Shown: piece by piece, positions 36,626-45,822 of the stretch | Layout of the letters: each line of letters starts with the position of its first letter | Position numbering within the stretch: position 1 is the stretch's first letter | Source: Actinomyces ruminicola | Lineage (GTDB): Bacteria > Actinomycetota > Actinomycetes > Actinomycetales > Actinomycetaceae | Length of the DNA stretch: 64,000 bases | NCBI RefSeq assembly: GCF_900103885.1 | Contig: NZ_FNIM01000012.1 | Location: forward strand, 25,009 to 89,008 | Direction: 5' to 3' | The notes under the pieces: model-generated | What the model saw: only the letters and a program-made list of their open reading frames with translations | The model's database searches: none | What the model was told of the DNA's origin: nothing | Position numbers and translations under genes: made by a program

Positions 36626-37927
36626 CTACCGACCGGTCGGCTCGCCGGTGCGGCACAGGGCCGCGGCGATCGCCGTCGTCGCCGGAATGGCCAGCACCAA
36701 TCCGATGGATGACACCAGGGTGCGCACGACCTCCTCGGCGATCTCCCCGGACAGGAGCGTGGCGGCGAAGGACCGGTCGATCAGGGAGGCCGACAGGATC
36801 AGCGGCAGGGCGGTGCCGGCGTAGGCGAAGGCGAGGGTGTACACGGTGGAGGCGATGTGGTCGCGGCCGATCCGCATGCCCCCGGTGAACAGGCGAGCGC
36901 GGCCCAGGGCGGGGTTGGCGGCGTGCAGCTCCCAAACGGCGGAGGCCTGGGTGATGGTCACATCGTTGAGGACGCCCAGGGCCGCCACCACCATGCCGCA
37001 GGTCAGCAGTGCCTGCAGGTTGATGCCGCCGACCATGGCCGTCAGAGTCAGGGCGGTCTCCTCGGTGGCGCCGGTCAGGTTGGCGGCTCCCACACCCCAC
37101 AGGGACAGCAGCACGGTGATGACCACGCCGGCGAAGGTGCCCAACAGCGCGGTGGTGGTGCGCACGGAGATGCCGTGGGCGACGTATACGGCCAGCAGCA
37201 TCATGGCCGAGGCGCCTACCAGCGTCACCCACATGGGTGAGGCGCCGTCCAGCAGCGCCGGGATCATGAAGCCGAGCAGTACGGCCGTGGCCAGCAGCAG
37301 GCCCAGCACGCTGAGCGCCCCCTTGCGCCCGGCGACGGCGACGACGAGCACCAGGTACACCACCGCCAACGCGGCAACCGGCACCTGGCGGGCGTAGTCG
37401 ACGAACACGTAGGGGGTGCCGGAGGCCAGTGCGGCGGGCGTGTACATCACCTGCAGGTGGTCGCCGACGTCGGCCGCGGTCAGGGACTCGGCCGGGATGT
37501 GCACCGGCATGATCAGCCCCGCGCCGTCGCCAGAGGTGATCTCGGCGCAGACGGCGTCGGCCAGCAGAGCGTCGTTGGACACCCCCACCAGCGCGTCGGT
37601 GGCATCGGCGCAGGCGGAGGAATCCAGGGAGGTGATGGTGGCGGACTCGAGCGTGGCGCCTTCTGCCGTGAAGGACTGGGAGCCGACCAGTGAGCTCCCG
37701 CCCGGCCACAACACGATCAGGCCGATGAGCGTAGCCGCCACCAGGGGCAGGACGATCGCGGCCAGTACCAGGCGCACCCGCCGGGCCTCGACCGCATCCA
37801 GGTCAAGGGGCCCGGAGTGGTGGTGCGGAGTCGGGGCGGCGGTCGGCGTCGTCTCGTCGTTCACGCGGCCATCATGCCCGTCGTCGGCGCCGGAGCACGG
37901 GTGCCGCGCAGGCACTGGCCGACCCAT
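36626..37927 (-). CDS. YibE/F-family membrane protein
   Basis: 433 aa. One N-terminal helix (VLAAIVLPLVAATLIGLIVL), an extracytoplasmic domain of about 130 residues with an expected OB-like part, then about seven more helices from ~residue 185. The helical half matches the YibE/F family (MWVTLVGASAMMLLAVYVAHG, GMVVAALGVLNDVTITQASA). Function unknown; proposed transporters. ATG 37927 is preferred for its GAGGTG site; GTG 37864 would remove 21 residues of low complexity. Its upstream side faces the first palindromic element (37942-38024). Confidence 0.82.
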   Translation of the reverse strand: MGRPVPARHPCSGADDGHDGRVNDETTPTAAPTPHHHSGPLDLDAVEARRVRLVLAAIVLPLVAATLIGLIVLWPGGSSLVGSQSFTAEGATLESATITSLDSSACADATDALVGVSNDALLADAVCAEITSGDGAGLIMPVHIPAESLTAADVGDHLQVMYTPAALASGTPYVFVDYARQVPVAALAVVYLVLVVAVAGRKGALSVLGLLLATAVLLGFMIPALLDGASPMWVTLVGASAMMLLAVYVAHGISVRTTTALLGTFAGVVITVLLSLWGVGAANLTGATEETALTLTAMVGGINLQALLTCGMVVAALGVLNDVTITQASAVWELHAANPALGRARLFTGGMRIGRDHIASTVYTLAFAYAGTALPLILSASLIDRSFAATLLSGEIAEEVVRTLVSSIGLVLAIPATTAIAAALCRTGEPTGR

Positions 37928-37941
37928 CGGCACCTCATCCC

Positions 37942-38024
37942 GCAAATCACGACCTTGGGGTACAGATCACGACCACCCGGGGGTCGTGGAACGTACCCCA
38001 AGGTCGTGCAGTGCCACCGGGGTC
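37942..38024. repeat. 83-bp palindromic element, left copy
   Basis: Outer 16-bp perfect arms CACGACCTTGGGGTAC (37948-37963) and complement (37993-38008) enclose inner arms CACGACC/GGTCGTG around CCCGGG. The outer 23-base and 28-base flanks equal those of the right copy (39321-39403) in direct orientation, but the 37-base core (37960-37996) is the exact reverse complement of the right core. Confidence 0.9.
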
Positions 38025-38164
38025 GCGGAGCGCAGCGAAAACCCGGAGGCCCTCACGGACGCCGAAGTCCACAGGCGGCGTTCGAAGCAGCCCAGGCACC
38101 ATCCGATCCACAGGTGGAAGCCTCCGAGGTGGCTCCCAATCGACCCGCGGCGGATGCTCAAGGC

Positions 38165-39280
38165 ATGTCCTCCCCGCTCCATCAGCCGCTCGACCGCAGC
38201 CTGCTCCCCGTCCTGGTCCGCTCCGGGCGCAGTGCCCGAACCGGCGCGGGCGTCCTCGATTCGACATTGCGACTGGCTCCCGGCATTCGTTGGGTTCCCA
38301 CTCCGGATGCCAAGCGCTGGCAGCACCGATACACCCTGGCGCTGGCGCGCGCTATAACCGCGCAGACCGCGCACCGGTCCGCGCGCTGCCTCACCCACAC
38401 TTCCGCAGCGCTAGTCCTCGGCCTGCCGATGATGACGCAGGAGCCGGACGTGTACCTGGCGGTCCCCAGCACCCCCAAGCAGGTCGGCATGCGACTGCCG
38501 CTGATCAGCGTGCCGCCCTCGGGGCCGCCCCGCCCGAATGCGCACGAGGACTTCTACTGCCGCCAGATCATGCTTTGGCGGCGCCAGCTGGACCTGTCCG
38601 AGGAAGAGGTCACCGTAGTCGGCGGAGTCCCGGTCACCACTGTGCTGCGTACCGCTTTCGACTGTGCCTTTGACGAGCCCGCACACAACGCCCTGTCGAT
38701 CGCGGATGCCGCACTGCGCTTGTACTGCCGATCGCAGCCGGGCGACCGCCACGCGTTCGCGGATGCCGAGGAGAGGGCCCGGGACACCTGGCAGGAGTGG
38801 CTGCGACGCTCACCCCGCAGGCGCGGTATCGCCCAGGCGCGCGCCGTACTGAGCGCGGCGACGCCACTGGCCGATTCGCCGGGTGAGTCCGTCATGCGCT
38901 GGCTGACGCTCGTGCTCGGAGTCGTGCCGGCCCAGGTGCAGTACCGGATAGACACCGGCGCGAATAGGTGGTGGGTCGATCTGTGCTGGCCCGACTACAG
39001 GATCGTCATCGAGGTGGACGGGCGCCTCAAGTACAGCACCCGTGAGGACGCCTGGCAGGAGAAGCTGCGTCAGGACTCCATCCAGGCGATGGGGTGGCGC
39101 CTTGTTCGCGTGACTTACGGCGAGTTCCGCGATCTGCGTGCACTGGCCGACAAGGTTCTCGCGGCCTTCCCCGCCGGAGCTGTCGCTTCGCTCAGGCCCA
39201 ACCGCGATCTGCTGTGGCCCGGGACTAGCCTGGAGTCCGGACTGCGCGAGGGGTCGATGCTGGGGATACGCCGTCGCTGA
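38165..39280 (+). CDS. DUF559/Vsr-like nuclease-fold protein with AbiEi-like N terminus
   Basis: 371 aa. Residues ~40-230 resemble the actinobacterial AbiEi-like antitoxin/DNA-binding region (SARCLTHTSAALVLGLP near 80; VTTVLRTAFDCA near 160). Residues ~265-345 match the DUF559 domain of the Vsr/restriction-endonuclease fold: RWWVDLCWPDYRIVIEVDGR gives the D...ExD catalytic pattern, and GWRLVRVTYGEF follows. Paralogues are common in Actinobacteria and poorly understood; a role in defence or DNA repair is possible. It stands alone between two near-identical palindromes. ATG 38165 is the first start that leaves the left palindrome outside the gene; only a weak ribosome site is visible. Confidence 0.75.
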   Translation: MSSPLHQPLDRSLLPVLVRSGRSARTGAGVLDSTLRLAPGIRWVPTPDAKRWQHRYTLALARAITAQTAHRSARCLTHTSAALVLGLPMMTQEPDVYLAVPSTPKQVGMRLPLISVPPSGPPRPNAHEDFYCRQIMLWRRQLDLSEEEVTVVGGVPVTTVLRTAFDCAFDEPAHNALSIADAALRLYCRSQPGDRHAFADAEERARDTWQEWLRRSPRRRGIAQARAVLSAATPLADSPGESVMRWLTLVLGVVPAQVQYRIDTGANRWWVDLCWPDYRIVIEVDGRLKYSTREDAWQEKLRQDSIQAMGWRLVRVTYGEFRDLRALADKVLAAFPAGAVASLRPNRDLLWPGTSLESGLREGSMLGIRRR

Positions 39281-39320
39281 GCGAGCCGTCAGCAGCCGCA
39301 CCCGAATCGTCCCGCCTCCT

Positions 39321-39403
39321 GCAAATCACGACCTTGGGGTACGTTCCACGACCCCCGGGTGGTCGTGATCTGTACCCCAAGGTCGTGCAGTGCCACCGGG
39401 GTC
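39321..39403. repeat. 83-bp palindromic element, right copy
   Basis: Same outer arms as the left copy (39327-39342 and 39372-39387) with the core 39339-39375 inverted relative to it. It lies between the stops of the DUF559 gene and glyS, where it can act as a bidirectional terminator. Confidence 0.9.
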
Positions 39404-39419
39404 ATAAGACGCGCCGCGC

Positions 39420-40814
<1,395 letters not shown>

Positions 40815-40911
40815 TGTGTTTCTCCGTAGGTCCTGATGCTGATGTCGTCTACTGTCCGCACGCGGTCGGTGGGACGAACGGGGGCCAGTCTACGGGTCAA
40901 CGCCGCATGAT

Positions 40912-40941
40912 TTGACGATCCGCTCACCACGAGATGAAAAT
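40912..40941 (+). promoter_or_regulatory. znuA promoter, leaderless
   Basis: TTGACG at 40912-40917 and GAAAAT at 40936-40941 with an 18-base spacer, seven bases before ATG 40949. Confidence 0.45.
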
Positions 40942-40950
40942 GGTTCCCAT
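40934..40950. promoter_or_regulatory. Zur-like operator
   Basis: Palindrome ATGAAAATGGTTCCCAT (ATG-N2-AA-N3-TT-N2-CAT), resembling the actinobacterial Zur consensus TGAAAATGATTTTCA. It overlaps the -10 box and start codon of znuA, so Zur binding would block transcription. The regulator gene closes the same operon. Confidence 0.65.
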
Positions 40951-41947
40951 GAACGTTTCTTCCCGCCGCCGTCGTGGACTCGCCACGATCTCCACCGCCG
41001 TGCTCGGACTCGCCTGTCTTCCGTTGGCCGCCTGCTCCACCGACTCCGGCAGCGACGCCGACGGCGGGCAAGGCCTGTCCGTCGCCACCTCCTTCTACCC
41101 GATCCAGTACTTGACGCAGGCCATCGGCGGCGAGCACGTGACCGTCAGCTCGGTCACGCCCACCAATGTGGAGCCGCACGACTACGAACTCGCCCCCAAG
41201 GACGTCACCGCATTGTCGGGAACCGATCTGGTGGCCTACGTGGCCGGATTCCAGCCGTCCCTGGACGACGCCCTGAAGGAGGTGTCCGGCCCCACCGTTA
41301 TAGACCTGTCCGACGCGGTCGATCTCACCCATCACGACGGCGTGGAACACGATCACGAGGACGGCGACGCACAGGACGCGGACGACGCGGGGGCCGCCAC
41401 CCAGGACGCCGACGCCGCTGGCCACTCCGACGACGCCGCCGACCCACACTTCTGGCTCGACCCCGTGCGCATGCAGTCCGCCGCGCAGGCGATCAAGACC
41501 GCCCTGACCCAGGCCGACCCCGACCACGCGGCGGACTACGAGGCGAATCTGGCCGCCCTCACCGAGACCCTCAGCGGCCTGGACAGCGACTACTCCACGG
41601 GCCTGGCCCAGTGCGAGCGCACCACCTTCGTCACCTCGCACGCCGCCTTCGGCTACCTGGCCGACCGTTACGGGCTGACCCAGGCATCTGTATCCGGCAT
41701 CGACCCCGAGTCCGAACCCAGCCCTGCCGAGCTCGCGGCCGTCAAGCAGATCGTGCAGGAGACTGGGACCACTACGATCTTCACCGAGGAGCTCGTCTCG
41801 GCCAAGACCGCCGAGGCACTCGCCTCCGAGACCGGCACTACCACCGCCGTGCTCGACCCGATCGAGTCCGCCCCTGCCTCCGGAGACTACGCCGACGCCA
41901 TGTCCACGAACCTGCAGGAGCTGCGCACCGCGCTATCCTGCCAGTGA
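40949..41947 (+). CDS. znuA: Zinc ABC transporter substrate-binding lipoprotein
   Basis: 332 aa from ATG 40949, chosen because the in-frame ATG at 40934 lies inside the Zur box. Signal peptide with lipobox LAAC (Cys ~29). Cluster A-I fold: metal ligand His in NVEPHDYEL, a His/Asp/Glu-rich zinc loop at ~125-165 (HHDGVEHDHEDGD), then PHFWLDP, SHAAFGYLADRYG and IFTEELVS. The His-rich loop is the hallmark of zinc binders as against Mn proteins. First gene of znuA-znuC-znuB-zur. Confidence 0.94.
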   Translation: MNVSSRRRRGLATISTAVLGLACLPLAACSTDSGSDADGGQGLSVATSFYPIQYLTQAIGGEHVTVSSVTPTNVEPHDYELAPKDVTALSGTDLVAYVAGFQPSLDDALKEVSGPTVIDLSDAVDLTHHDGVEHDHEDGDAQDADDAGAATQDADAAGHSDDAADPHFWLDPVRMQSAAQAIKTALTQADPDHAADYEANLAALTETLSGLDSDYSTGLAQCERTTFVTSHAAFGYLADRYGLTQASVSGIDPESEPSPAELAAVKQIVQETGTTTIFTEELVSAKTAEALASETGTTTAVLDPIESAPASGDYADAMSTNLQELRTALSCQ

Positions 41948-41978
41948 TCACGGTTCCCATCATCGCCAGAAGGACTTC

Positions 41979-42845
41979 ATGACCTCCACATCGCCATCGG
42001 TTCCCGCACGCGCGAGCGCCCCACCGATCGAAGTGAATGACGCCTCGGTTGTGCTCGGATCCAACCTCATCCTGGACGCGGTCGACCTGACGGTGTACGG
42101 GGGCGAGTCGGTCGCGCTGCTGGGTGCCAACGGATCGGGCAAGTCCACCCTGGTCAAGACGATCCTGGGGCTGCTGCCGGTCCGCTCGGGCACAGTGCGG
42201 CTGTTCGGGCACGACGCCCGCGAGCGCCGCACGGTGCCGTGGGGGCGGGTCGGATACGTTCCCCAGCGGGTCGGGGCGTCCTCGGGTGTGCCGGCCACCG
42301 CACTGGAAGTGGTCCGCTCCGGACTACTCTCGCCGGGGCGCCCCTTCGCCGACCGCGGCCGGAGTGCCCGACGCCGGGCACTGGAGGCCTTGGACGCCGT
42401 GGGCCTGGCCGACCGCGCCCGGGACCATGTGCAGGTCTTCTCCGGCGGCCAGTCCCAACGGGTACTGATCGCCCGGGCACTGGTGCGCTCCCCCGAGCTG
42501 CTGCTGCTCGACGAGCCGCTGGCCGGCATCGACCGCGCCTCCCGCGAGTCCCTGGCCGTCACCCTGGCCGACCTGCGCCGCCGGGGACTGACGCTGCTGA
42601 CCGTCCTGCATGAGATGGGTGAGCTGAGCGACGTCATCGAGCGCGCCGTCGTCCTGGCCGAGGGCAGGGTGGTTTTCGACGGACCGAAGAGCGAGCTCGC
42701 CCATGACCACGCCCGCCACGACGAGCTCGGTCACGACCGCCCCGATGACTGCGAGCACGAGCATGAGCACGGCGCCACCGAGCCGGCCGCCCACCACGCT
42801 CCGGTGCTGACTACTTCCGTGCGGCAGGCAGGAGGAGTGAAGTGA
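41979..42845 (+). CDS. znuC: Zinc ABC transporter ATPase
   Basis: 288 aa cytosolic ATPase: GANGSGKST near residue 45, FSGGQSQR, LLLLDEPLAGID, VLHEMGEL. Beyond the ATPase fold, the tail (~240-275) is His/Glu/Asp-rich (HDHARHDELGHDRPDDCEHE) and likely binds or senses zinc, a feature seen in some ZnuC proteins. It ends in GTGA overlap with znuB, indicating translational coupling. Confidence 0.95.
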   Translation: MTSTSPSVPARASAPPIEVNDASVVLGSNLILDAVDLTVYGGESVALLGANGSGKSTLVKTILGLLPVRSGTVRLFGHDARERRTVPWGRVGYVPQRVGASSGVPATALEVVRSGLLSPGRPFADRGRSARRRALEALDAVGLADRARDHVQVFSGGQSQRVLIARALVRSPELLLLDEPLAGIDRASRESLAVTLADLRRRGLTLLTVLHEMGELSDVIERAVVLAEGRVVFDGPKSELAHDHARHDELGHDRPDDCEHEHEHGATEPAAHHAPVLTTSVRQAGGVK

Positions 42846-43759
42846 GCGACCTCATCACCGCACTCGGCCAGATGCTGGCCAGCCCGCTGATGCAGCGGGC
42901 CTACATCGTGGCGGTGCTGGTAGGGCTGTCGGCGCCGGTGGTGGGCACCTACCTGGTGCAGCGGGGCCTGGCACTGCTGGGCGACGGCATCGGCCACATC
43001 GCCCTGACCGGGGTGGCGCTGGGCTGGATCGCCGGCGCCGCTGCGAACGTCACCCCCCACGATGCCTGGGCCATTCCGGGGGCCATCGTCGCCTCCGTGG
43101 TCGGCGCCGTGCTCATCGAGGTCATCCGCGCCCGGGGCCGCACGCGCGGCGACGTGGCCCTGGCGATCCTGTTCTACGGGGGCATCGCCGGCGGCGTCAT
43201 CCTCATCAAATTGGCCGGCGGGACGACGACGAACCTGACCAGCTACCTGTTCGGCTCGATCGCGACCGTGTCGGCCTCCGATACCTGGTTCACGGTGGTG
43301 CTCGCCGCCGTTGTGCTGGCGGTGGGGCTCGGCCTGCGCGGCCCCCTGTTCGCCCTGTGCCACGACGAGGAATTCGCCCGCGCCATCGGATTGCCCACGG
43401 GTGTACTGAACGTGACGGTGGCCGTAGTGGCGGCACTGACCGTTTCGGTCTCCATGCGGGTGGTGGGCGCGCTGCTGGTGTCGGCGGTGATGATCGTGCC
43501 GGTGGCGATCGCCCAGCTGGTCTCCTACTCCTTCGGACGCACCATGCACCTGGCGATGGGAATCGGCGTGGTCGCCTGCGTGGCCGGGCTGACGATCACC
43601 TATTTCCTCGCCGCCTCGCCGGGGGCCATGATCGTCGTGCTCCTCGTCGGAGCCTACGCGCTCGTCGCGCTGTTGGGCGGCCTGGCACGTGCGATCCGCG
43701 GCAGGCACCGGCACCGTTCGGAAGTCAGCGACCACAGCGAGCAGGAGGTGCGTGCATGA
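42842..43759 (+). CDS. znuB: Zinc ABC transporter permease
   Basis: 305 aa ABC-3 family permease with about eight membrane helices; AYIVAVLVGLSAPVVGTYLVQRGLALLGD is the family-typical start and ARAIGLPTGVLN lies near residue 180. GTG start overlaps the znuC stop; GGAGGAG site in front. Its stop overlaps the zur ATG. The C terminus is short and basic. Confidence 0.95.
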   Translation: MSDLITALGQMLASPLMQRAYIVAVLVGLSAPVVGTYLVQRGLALLGDGIGHIALTGVALGWIAGAAANVTPHDAWAIPGAIVASVVGAVLIEVIRARGRTRGDVALAILFYGGIAGGVILIKLAGGTTTNLTSYLFGSIATVSASDTWFTVVLAAVVLAVGLGLRGPLFALCHDEEFARAIGLPTGVLNVTVAVVAALTVSVSMRVVGALLVSAVMIVPVAIAQLVSYSFGRTMHLAMGIGVVACVAGLTITYFLAASPGAMIVVLLVGAYALVALLGGLARAIRGRHRHRSEVSDHSEQEVRA

Positions 43760-44172
43760 GTGTGAATGCAGCCGGAGGCAATTCGTCGCGGCATCGGTCC
43801 ACCTGGCAGCGAGCCGCGGTGGCCGACATACTGGCCCGCACCAACGAGTTCCGCTCCGCCCAGCAGATTCACGCCGCCCTGCAGGCTGAGGGCACCAAGG
43901 TGGGGCTGGCGACCGTGTACCGCAACCTGACCGCCATGGCCGAGGCCGGGGAGGTCGACCAGATCCGCAGCGCCGACGGCGAGGCCCTGTACCGGGAGTG
44001 CGAGCGCCACGAGCACCACCACCACATCGTGTGCCGCTCGTGCGGGCGCACCGTGGAGGTGGCCGGCGGCGAACTGGAGGAGTGGATCCGGCGGGTCTCG
44101 GCCGAACAGGGCTACACCGACATGGAGCACACGGTGGAGTTCTTCGGCCTGTGCCCCGCCTGCTCCAGATAA
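43756..44172 (+). CDS. zur: Fur-family zinc uptake regulator
   Basis: 138 aa. N-terminal winged helix (STWQRAAVADILARTNEFRS, TKVGLATVYRNLTAMAEAG), then the metal part: HEHHHHIVCRSCGRTVEV and the C-terminal CPAC, which give the Cys4 structural zinc site plus His ligands. Placement as the last gene of the znu operon with a Zur-like box at its head identifies it as Zur rather than Fur. Zinc-loaded protein would repress the whole operon including itself. Convergent with uppS; only a copy of the 23-bp repeat lies between them. Confidence 0.92.
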   Translation: MSVNAAGGNSSRHRSTWQRAAVADILARTNEFRSAQQIHAALQAEGTKVGLATVYRNLTAMAEAGEVDQIRSADGEALYRECERHEHHHHIVCRSCGRTVEVAGGELEEWIRRVSAEQGYTDMEHTVEFFGLCPACSR

Positions 44173-44176
44173 CCGC

Positions 44177-44222
44177 CGAGATCGGTAGAAGTTACGTGCC
44201 GAGATCGGTCGGAGTAGCGCCG
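44177..44222. repeat. Tandem 23-bp repeat, copy C
   Basis: Two units at 44177 and 44200. Unit 1 is identical to unit 1 of copy B over all 23 bases; unit 2 keeps CGAGATCGGT then diverges (CGGAGTAGCGCCG). It nearly fills the 56-bp spacer between convergent zur and uppS. Confidence 0.85.
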
Positions 44223-44228
44223 CGGTGC

Positions 44229-45059
44229 TTAGGCGCCGGCGACCCGGTCGACGGCGCCGCCGAAGCGGCGCTCCCGGTGCGCGTAGGCCTCGCAGGCGCG
44301 CCACAGCTCGGTGCGGTCGAACTCGGGCCAGGGCAGGTCGGAGAAGTACAGCTCCGCGTAGGCCGAGGACCACATCAGGAAGTTGCTGGTGCGCTGCTCC
44401 CCGCCGGTGCGGATGAACAGGTCCACGTCCCGCATGTGCGGGGAGTACAGGTAGCGCTGCACGGTCTTCTCGTTGATCGACCCTGCCCGCAGCCGCCCCG
44501 CCTCCACGTCGCGGGCCATGGCGCGGGCGGCGTCGGCTATCTCGGCCCGGCCGCCGTAGTTCAGGCACATGTTCAGCACCATGGTGTCGTTGCCGGCGGT
44601 GATGCGCTCGGAGCGGCGCACCTCCTTGAGCACCGACTTCCACAGCTTCGGCTCGCGCCCCACCCAGTTCACGCGCACGCCCCACTCCAGCAGATCGTCG
44701 GTCTGGGCGCGCAGCACCGTGCGGGTGAAGCCCATCAGGAAGCGCACCTCGGCGGGTGAGCGCTTCCAGTTCTCGGTAGAGAAGGCGTAGACGCTCAGTT
44801 CCTTGACGCCCAGCTCGACGGCGCCGGCGATCACGTCCATCATGGTCGACTCCCCCACCCGGTGCCCCTCGGTGCGGGGCAGGCCGCGGGCATTGGCCCA
44901 GCGGCCGTTGCCGTCCATGACGCAGGCGACGTGTGCGGGCACGGCCGCCGGGTCCAGCGCCGGCGGGGTGAGTCCCTCGCGGTGCAGGGGGACGACGTCG
45001 AGCGGGCGCGGATCCGGGGCGGCACCCCCGCCGGGGGCGGAGTCCGTCGTGTCAGGCAT
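44229..45059 (-). CDS. uppS: Undecaprenyl/decaprenyl diphosphate synthase
   Basis: 276 aa cis-prenyltransferase that builds the C50/C55 lipid carrier for cell-wall synthesis. CVMDGNGRWANARG contains the diphosphate-binding Asp49; GHRVGESTMMDV, YAFSTENWKRSP, FIRTGGEQRTSNF and SSAYAELYF follow. It starts one base beyond the recO stop, so it is co-transcribed with recO and probably leuA, the same recO-uppS pair as in mycobacteria. The Z-chain length cannot be read from sequence. Confidence 0.96.
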   Translation of the reverse strand: MPDTTDSAPGGGAAPDPRPLDVVPLHREGLTPPALDPAAVPAHVACVMDGNGRWANARGLPRTEGHRVGESTMMDVIAGAVELGVKELSVYAFSTENWKRSPAEVRFLMGFTRTVLRAQTDDLLEWGVRVNWVGREPKLWKSVLKEVRRSERITAGNDTMVLNMCLNYGGRAEIADAARAMARDVEAGRLRAGSINEKTVQRYLYSPHMRDVDLFIRTGGEQRTSNFLMWSSAYAELYFSDLPWPEFDRTELWRACEAYAHRERRFGGAVDRVAGA

Positions 45060-45060
45060 G

Positions 45061-45810
45061 TCAGGCCCTTTCTACGAGGGAGAGGGAACGCAGGCGCCGT
45101 TCCAGGTGCCAGGTCAGGTAGGCGGACACGCACCCGGAGGCTTGGGCGCGCTGGCGCGAAGTGGACGCGTCGGCCAGCCCCCAGTCGCCCGAGAGCAGGG
45201 CGCCGAGCAGGGCCATGCTGCCCGGTTCGACGTCGACGGCGCCGGCGGGCCGGCAGCCGGGGCAGACGGCGCCTCCCGCCTGCACGTGGAAGGCGGTGTG
45301 GGGCCCGGTGGCACCGCAGCGGGCGCAGTCGTAGCACGACGGCGCCCACCCGGCCAGGGCCAGGGCCCGCAGCAGGTAGGAGTCGAGCACGAGCCCCGGG
45401 GCGTGGCGGCGGCGTGCCAGGGCGGACAGTGCCCCGTACAGCAGCAGGAACTGCTGGGGGGAGTCGGTGGTGCCCAGGTCGCCGTCGTCGCGGGTGAGAC
45501 GCTCGGCCGTCTCCGCCATGGTCTCGGCGCAGGTGAACATGGCGTAGTCCGCGGCAATGGCGCGGCCGAAGGGGTCGATGGTCTCCGCCTGGGTAACCAC
45601 GTCCAGGTTGCGTCCGGCGTGCAGTTGCACGTCGATCATGGAGAAGGGCTCCAGGCGGGCGCCGAAGCGCGAGGTGGTGCGCCGCACTCCCTTGGCGACG
45701 GCGCGCACCTGCCCGTGGGCGCGGGTGAGCATGACAATGATGCGGTCGGCCTCACCCAGCTTGTAGGTGCGCAGGACGATCGCCTCGTCCCGGTAGAGCC
45801 TGTTCCCCAA
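45061..45810 (-). CDS. recO: DNA repair protein RecO
   Basis: 249 aa recombination mediator that loads RecA with RecR. N-terminal OB fold ([40 protein letters not shown]), helical middle and a zinc finger CYDCARCG...CPGCRP. The start is TTG at 45810: relatives begin just before the [10 protein letters not shown] motif and no ATG or GTG is available there. Twelve bp downstream of leuA and one base before uppS. Confidence 0.94.
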   Translation of the reverse strand: MGNRLYRDEAIVLRTYKLGEADRIIVMLTRAHGQVRAVAKGVRRTTSRFGARLEPFSMIDVQLHAGRNLDVVTQAETIDPFGRAIAADYAMFTCAETMAETAERLTRDDGDLGTTDSPQQFLLLYGALSALARRRHAPGLVLDSYLLRALALAGWAPSCYDCARCGATGPHTAFHVQAGGAVCPGCRPAGAVDVEPGSMALLGALLSGDWGLADASTSRQRAQASGCVSAYLTWHLERRLRSLSLVERA

Positions 45811-45822
45811 CGGCGCCCCCGG

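Noticed and set aside
40815..40933. T-box or glycine riboswitch upstream of glyS
   Set aside because: The glyS start is only about 120 bp from the znuA promoter and no specifier loop or conserved T-box sequence is visible.
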